Shown here piece after piece: positions 62,484 through 64,000 of a DNA stretch of 64,000 bases (the stretch's first letter is position 1; every line of letters starts with the position of its first letter). A model generated the notes under the pieces. The model did not search any database. It had not been told where the DNA came from and was given only the letters and a program-made list of their open reading frames with translations. This DNA comes from Actinomycetospora endophytica (GTDB taxonomy: Bacteria > Actinomycetota > Actinomycetes > Mycobacteriales > Pseudonocardiaceae), in assembly GCF_021026375.1 (NCBI RefSeq), contig NZ_JAJNDB010000009.1:62001-126000 (forward strand), read 5' to 3'. Both the position numbers and the translations under genes were made by a program.

Positions 62484-63376
62484 GCGAACCAGCCGGCGAG
62501 GGCCTCCTGGAGGCCCTCGAGCACATGGACACCGCGGAGCGCGCCGAGCACGAGGCGGAGGTCTCCGAGAAGGTCGCCCCGGACCGCGCGTTCGAGGTCT
62601 CGGCGGGGGAGACCCTGCTCGCGGTGGACGGCCTCACGGTCCGCTTCGGCGGGCTCACCGCCCTCGACGACGTCTCGTTCGACGTCAGGCGCGGCGAGAT
62701 TCTCGGTCTGATCGGACCGAACGGGGCGGGCAAGACGACCTGCTTCAACATCGTCACCGGCGTCTACCGACCGACGGTCGGGGACGTCCGGCTCGAGGGC
62801 GAGTCGCTGGCCCGCATGAAGCGCTACCGGATCATCCGGGCCGGCGTCGCGCGCACGTTCCAGAACATCCGGCTCTTCGGCGCGATGACGGCGCTGGAGA
62901 ACGTCGTCGTCGGCGCCGACGCGCGTCACAGGACGTCGGTGCCGGGCGCGCTGCTGCGGCTGCCCCGCCACCGCCGCGAGGAGCGCGAGGCGACCGAGAA
63001 GGCGATGGCACTGCTGGAGTTCGTCGGGATCGCGGACCGTGCCGCCGACAAGGCGACGTCGCTGCCCTACGGCCACCAGCGGCGGCTCGAGATCGCCCGC
63101 GCGCTGGCGACCGAGCCCAAGCTGCTCTGCCTCGACGAGCCCGCGGCCGGCTTCTCGGCAGTGGAGAAGGACGCGCTGTCGGAGCTGATCCTCAAGATTC
63201 GCGACGACGGGTACACGGTGGTGCTGGTGGAGCACGACATGCGGGTCGTGCTCGGGGTGACCGACCGGCTCGTCGTCCTGGACTTCGGCCGCAAGATCGC
63301 CGACGGCGACCCAGACTCGGTCCGGCGCGACCCCGCCGTCGTCGCGGCGTATCTCGGAGGGGCGGTGGAGGAGTGA
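62480..63376 (+). CDS. livG: Branched-chain amino-acid ABC transporter ATP-binding protein LivG
   Basis: A 298-residue ATPase. Walker A is [17 protein letters not shown], the Q-loop [20 protein letters not shown], the family signature reads [16 protein letters not shown] (in place of LSGGQ), Walker [12 protein letters not shown], and the H-loop [16 protein letters not shown]. An acidic leader of about 40 residues precedes the core and is longer than in most LivG proteins. It energises LivHM together with LivF, whose start it overlaps in a GTGA pattern. Confidence 0.92.
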   Translation: MSEPAGEGLLEALEHMDTAERAEHEAEVSEKVAPDRAFEVSAGETLLAVDGLTVRFGGLTALDDVSFDVRRGEILGLIGPNGAGKTTCFNIVTGVYRPTVGDVRLEGESLARMKRYRIIRAGVARTFQNIRLFGAMTALENVVVGADARHRTSVPGALLRLPRHRREEREATEKAMALLEFVGIADRAADKATSLPYGHQRRLEIARALATEPKLLCLDEPAAGFSAVEKDALSELILKIRDDGYTVVLVEHDMRVVLGVTDRLVVLDFGRKIADGDPDSVRRDPAVVAAYLGGAVEE

Positions 63377-64000
63377 CCCTGCTCGAGCTGGAGGACGTCA
63401 ACGTCGCCTACGGGCGGATCCAGGCGCTCCGCGGCGTCACGCTGTCGGTCCGGGAGGGGCAGATCGTCTCGCTCATCGGCGCCAACGGGGCCGGGAAGAC
63501 GACGACGATGAAGACCATCTCCGGACTGCTCGGGCTGCAGTCGGGCCGGATGACGTTCGACGGCGAGGACCTGACGCGGATCCGGGCCGACCTGCGGGTG
63601 CGCCAGGGCATCTGCCAGGTGCCGGAGGGCCGGGGGATCTTCCCGGGCATGACGGTGCTCGAGAACCTCGACATGGGCGGGTTCGTCCGCTCCGACCGGC
63701 GGACGCCGGCGTTCGCCGAGGACCTGGAGCGGGCGTTCACCTACTTCCCGCGGCTGGCCGAGCGGCGGAACCAGGTCGGGGGGACGTTGAGCGGCGGCGA
63801 GCAGCAGATGCTGGCCATCGGTCGCGCGCTCATGGCCCGGCCGCGGTTGCTGCTGCTCGACGAGCCGTCGATGGGGCTCGCCCCGCAGTTCATCGCGCAG
63901 ATCTTCCGGGTGATCGAGGAGATCAACGCCGAGGGTGTGACGGTGCTGCTGGTCGAGCAGAACGCGACGCAGGCACTCGGGCTGGCGCACCAGGCGTACG
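63373..64000 (+). CDS. livF: Branched-chain amino-acid ABC transporter ATP-binding protein LivF, partial
   Basis: The first 209 codons are in the window; the gene runs off the right edge. GTG 63373 overlaps the livG stop. Walker A is SLIGANGAGKTTTMKTIS, the Q-loop CQVPEGRGIFPGMTVLENL, the ABC signature LSGGEQQMLAIGRALM, Walker B LLLLDEPSMGLAPQ, and the H-loop begins VLLVEQNATQALGLA. Length and motif order match LivF (about 235 residues), so little is missing. Confidence 0.92.
   Translation, partial: MTLLELEDVNVAYGRIQALRGVTLSVREGQIVSLIGANGAGKTTTMKTISGLLGLQSGRMTFDGEDLTRIRADLRVRQGICQVPEGRGIFPGMTVLENLDMGGFVRSDRRTPAFAEDLERAFTYFPRLAERRNQVGGTLSGGEQQMLAIGRALMARPRLLLLDEPSMGLAPQFIAQIFRVIEEINAEGVTVLLVEQNATQALGLAHQAY

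Noticed and set aside
1..64000. CRISPR array
   Set aside because: No regularly spaced short direct repeats were found; the only tight tandem repeat is the coding 120-bp unit of the patatin gene.

Overview
The window is high-GC actinobacterial DNA. The 4-base ATGA/GTGA gene overlaps, the WhiB regulator, the NDMA-dependent alcohol dehydrogenase and the PdtaR/Liv neighbourhood fit Pseudonocardiaceae or a close relative (inference; no ribosomal gene is present). It has three parts: a chromosomal catabolic cluster (about 1-17.6 kb), a tRNA-borne integrative element (about 17.65-56.38 kb), and the chromosome resuming at tRNA-Leu, pdtaR and the branched-chain amino-acid ABC transporter (56.34-64 kb).

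Catabolic cluster: CoA-transferases and racemases of the CaiB family, MmgE/PrpD, MaoC, an AMP-forming acyl-CoA synthetase, an acyl-CoA dehydrogenase, an SDR, two aldehyde dehydrogenases, two zinc alcohol dehydrogenases, an MBL hydrolase, a cupin and two tandem Cys-nucleophile alpha/beta hydrolases. Together they suggest oxidation of an alcohol or aldehyde to an acid, CoA activation and a beta-oxidation-like sequence; the substrate is not identifiable. Three intergenic promoters share an AT-rich motif, which suggests one common regulator or promoter class.

Integrative element: a 37-bp imperfect direct repeat (17651-17687 and 56342-56378) is the 3' half of a tRNA-Leu gene. The intact tRNA and a tyrosine integrase lie at the right end, so the element is about 38.7 kb. 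From left to right it carries: a lower-GC conflict block (patatin with tectonin repeats, an 891-aa unknown protein, a caspase-like protease paired with an EACC1-like protein); HD, NUDIX and DUF5919 genes; a conjugation-type operon (WhiB, small conserved proteins, TraD-like coupling ATPase, DUF4913, DUF2637); an oriT-like region and a MobF relaxase-helicase; ImmA/IrrE peptidase and membrane proteins; a degraded recombinase and transposase scar; a two-gene unit of a 1108-aa unknown protein plus a 1542-aa DEAH helicase with a DUF1998-like end (Druantia-III-like); a broken ssb; and an anchored surface protein. No VirB4-like ATPase is visible, so the element looks mobilizable rather than self-conjugative.

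The most unusual signal is a pair of about 190-bp related, hairpin-rich non-coding segments, one before whiB and one before the ssb remnant, candidates for a structured RNA or a single-stranded-DNA promoter.

Right flank: PdtaR-type ANTAR regulator, two successive Liv-type substrate-binding lipoproteins, then LivH, LivM, LivG and a LivF that runs off the window. A strong 18-bp hairpin separates the binding-protein gene from the permease genes.
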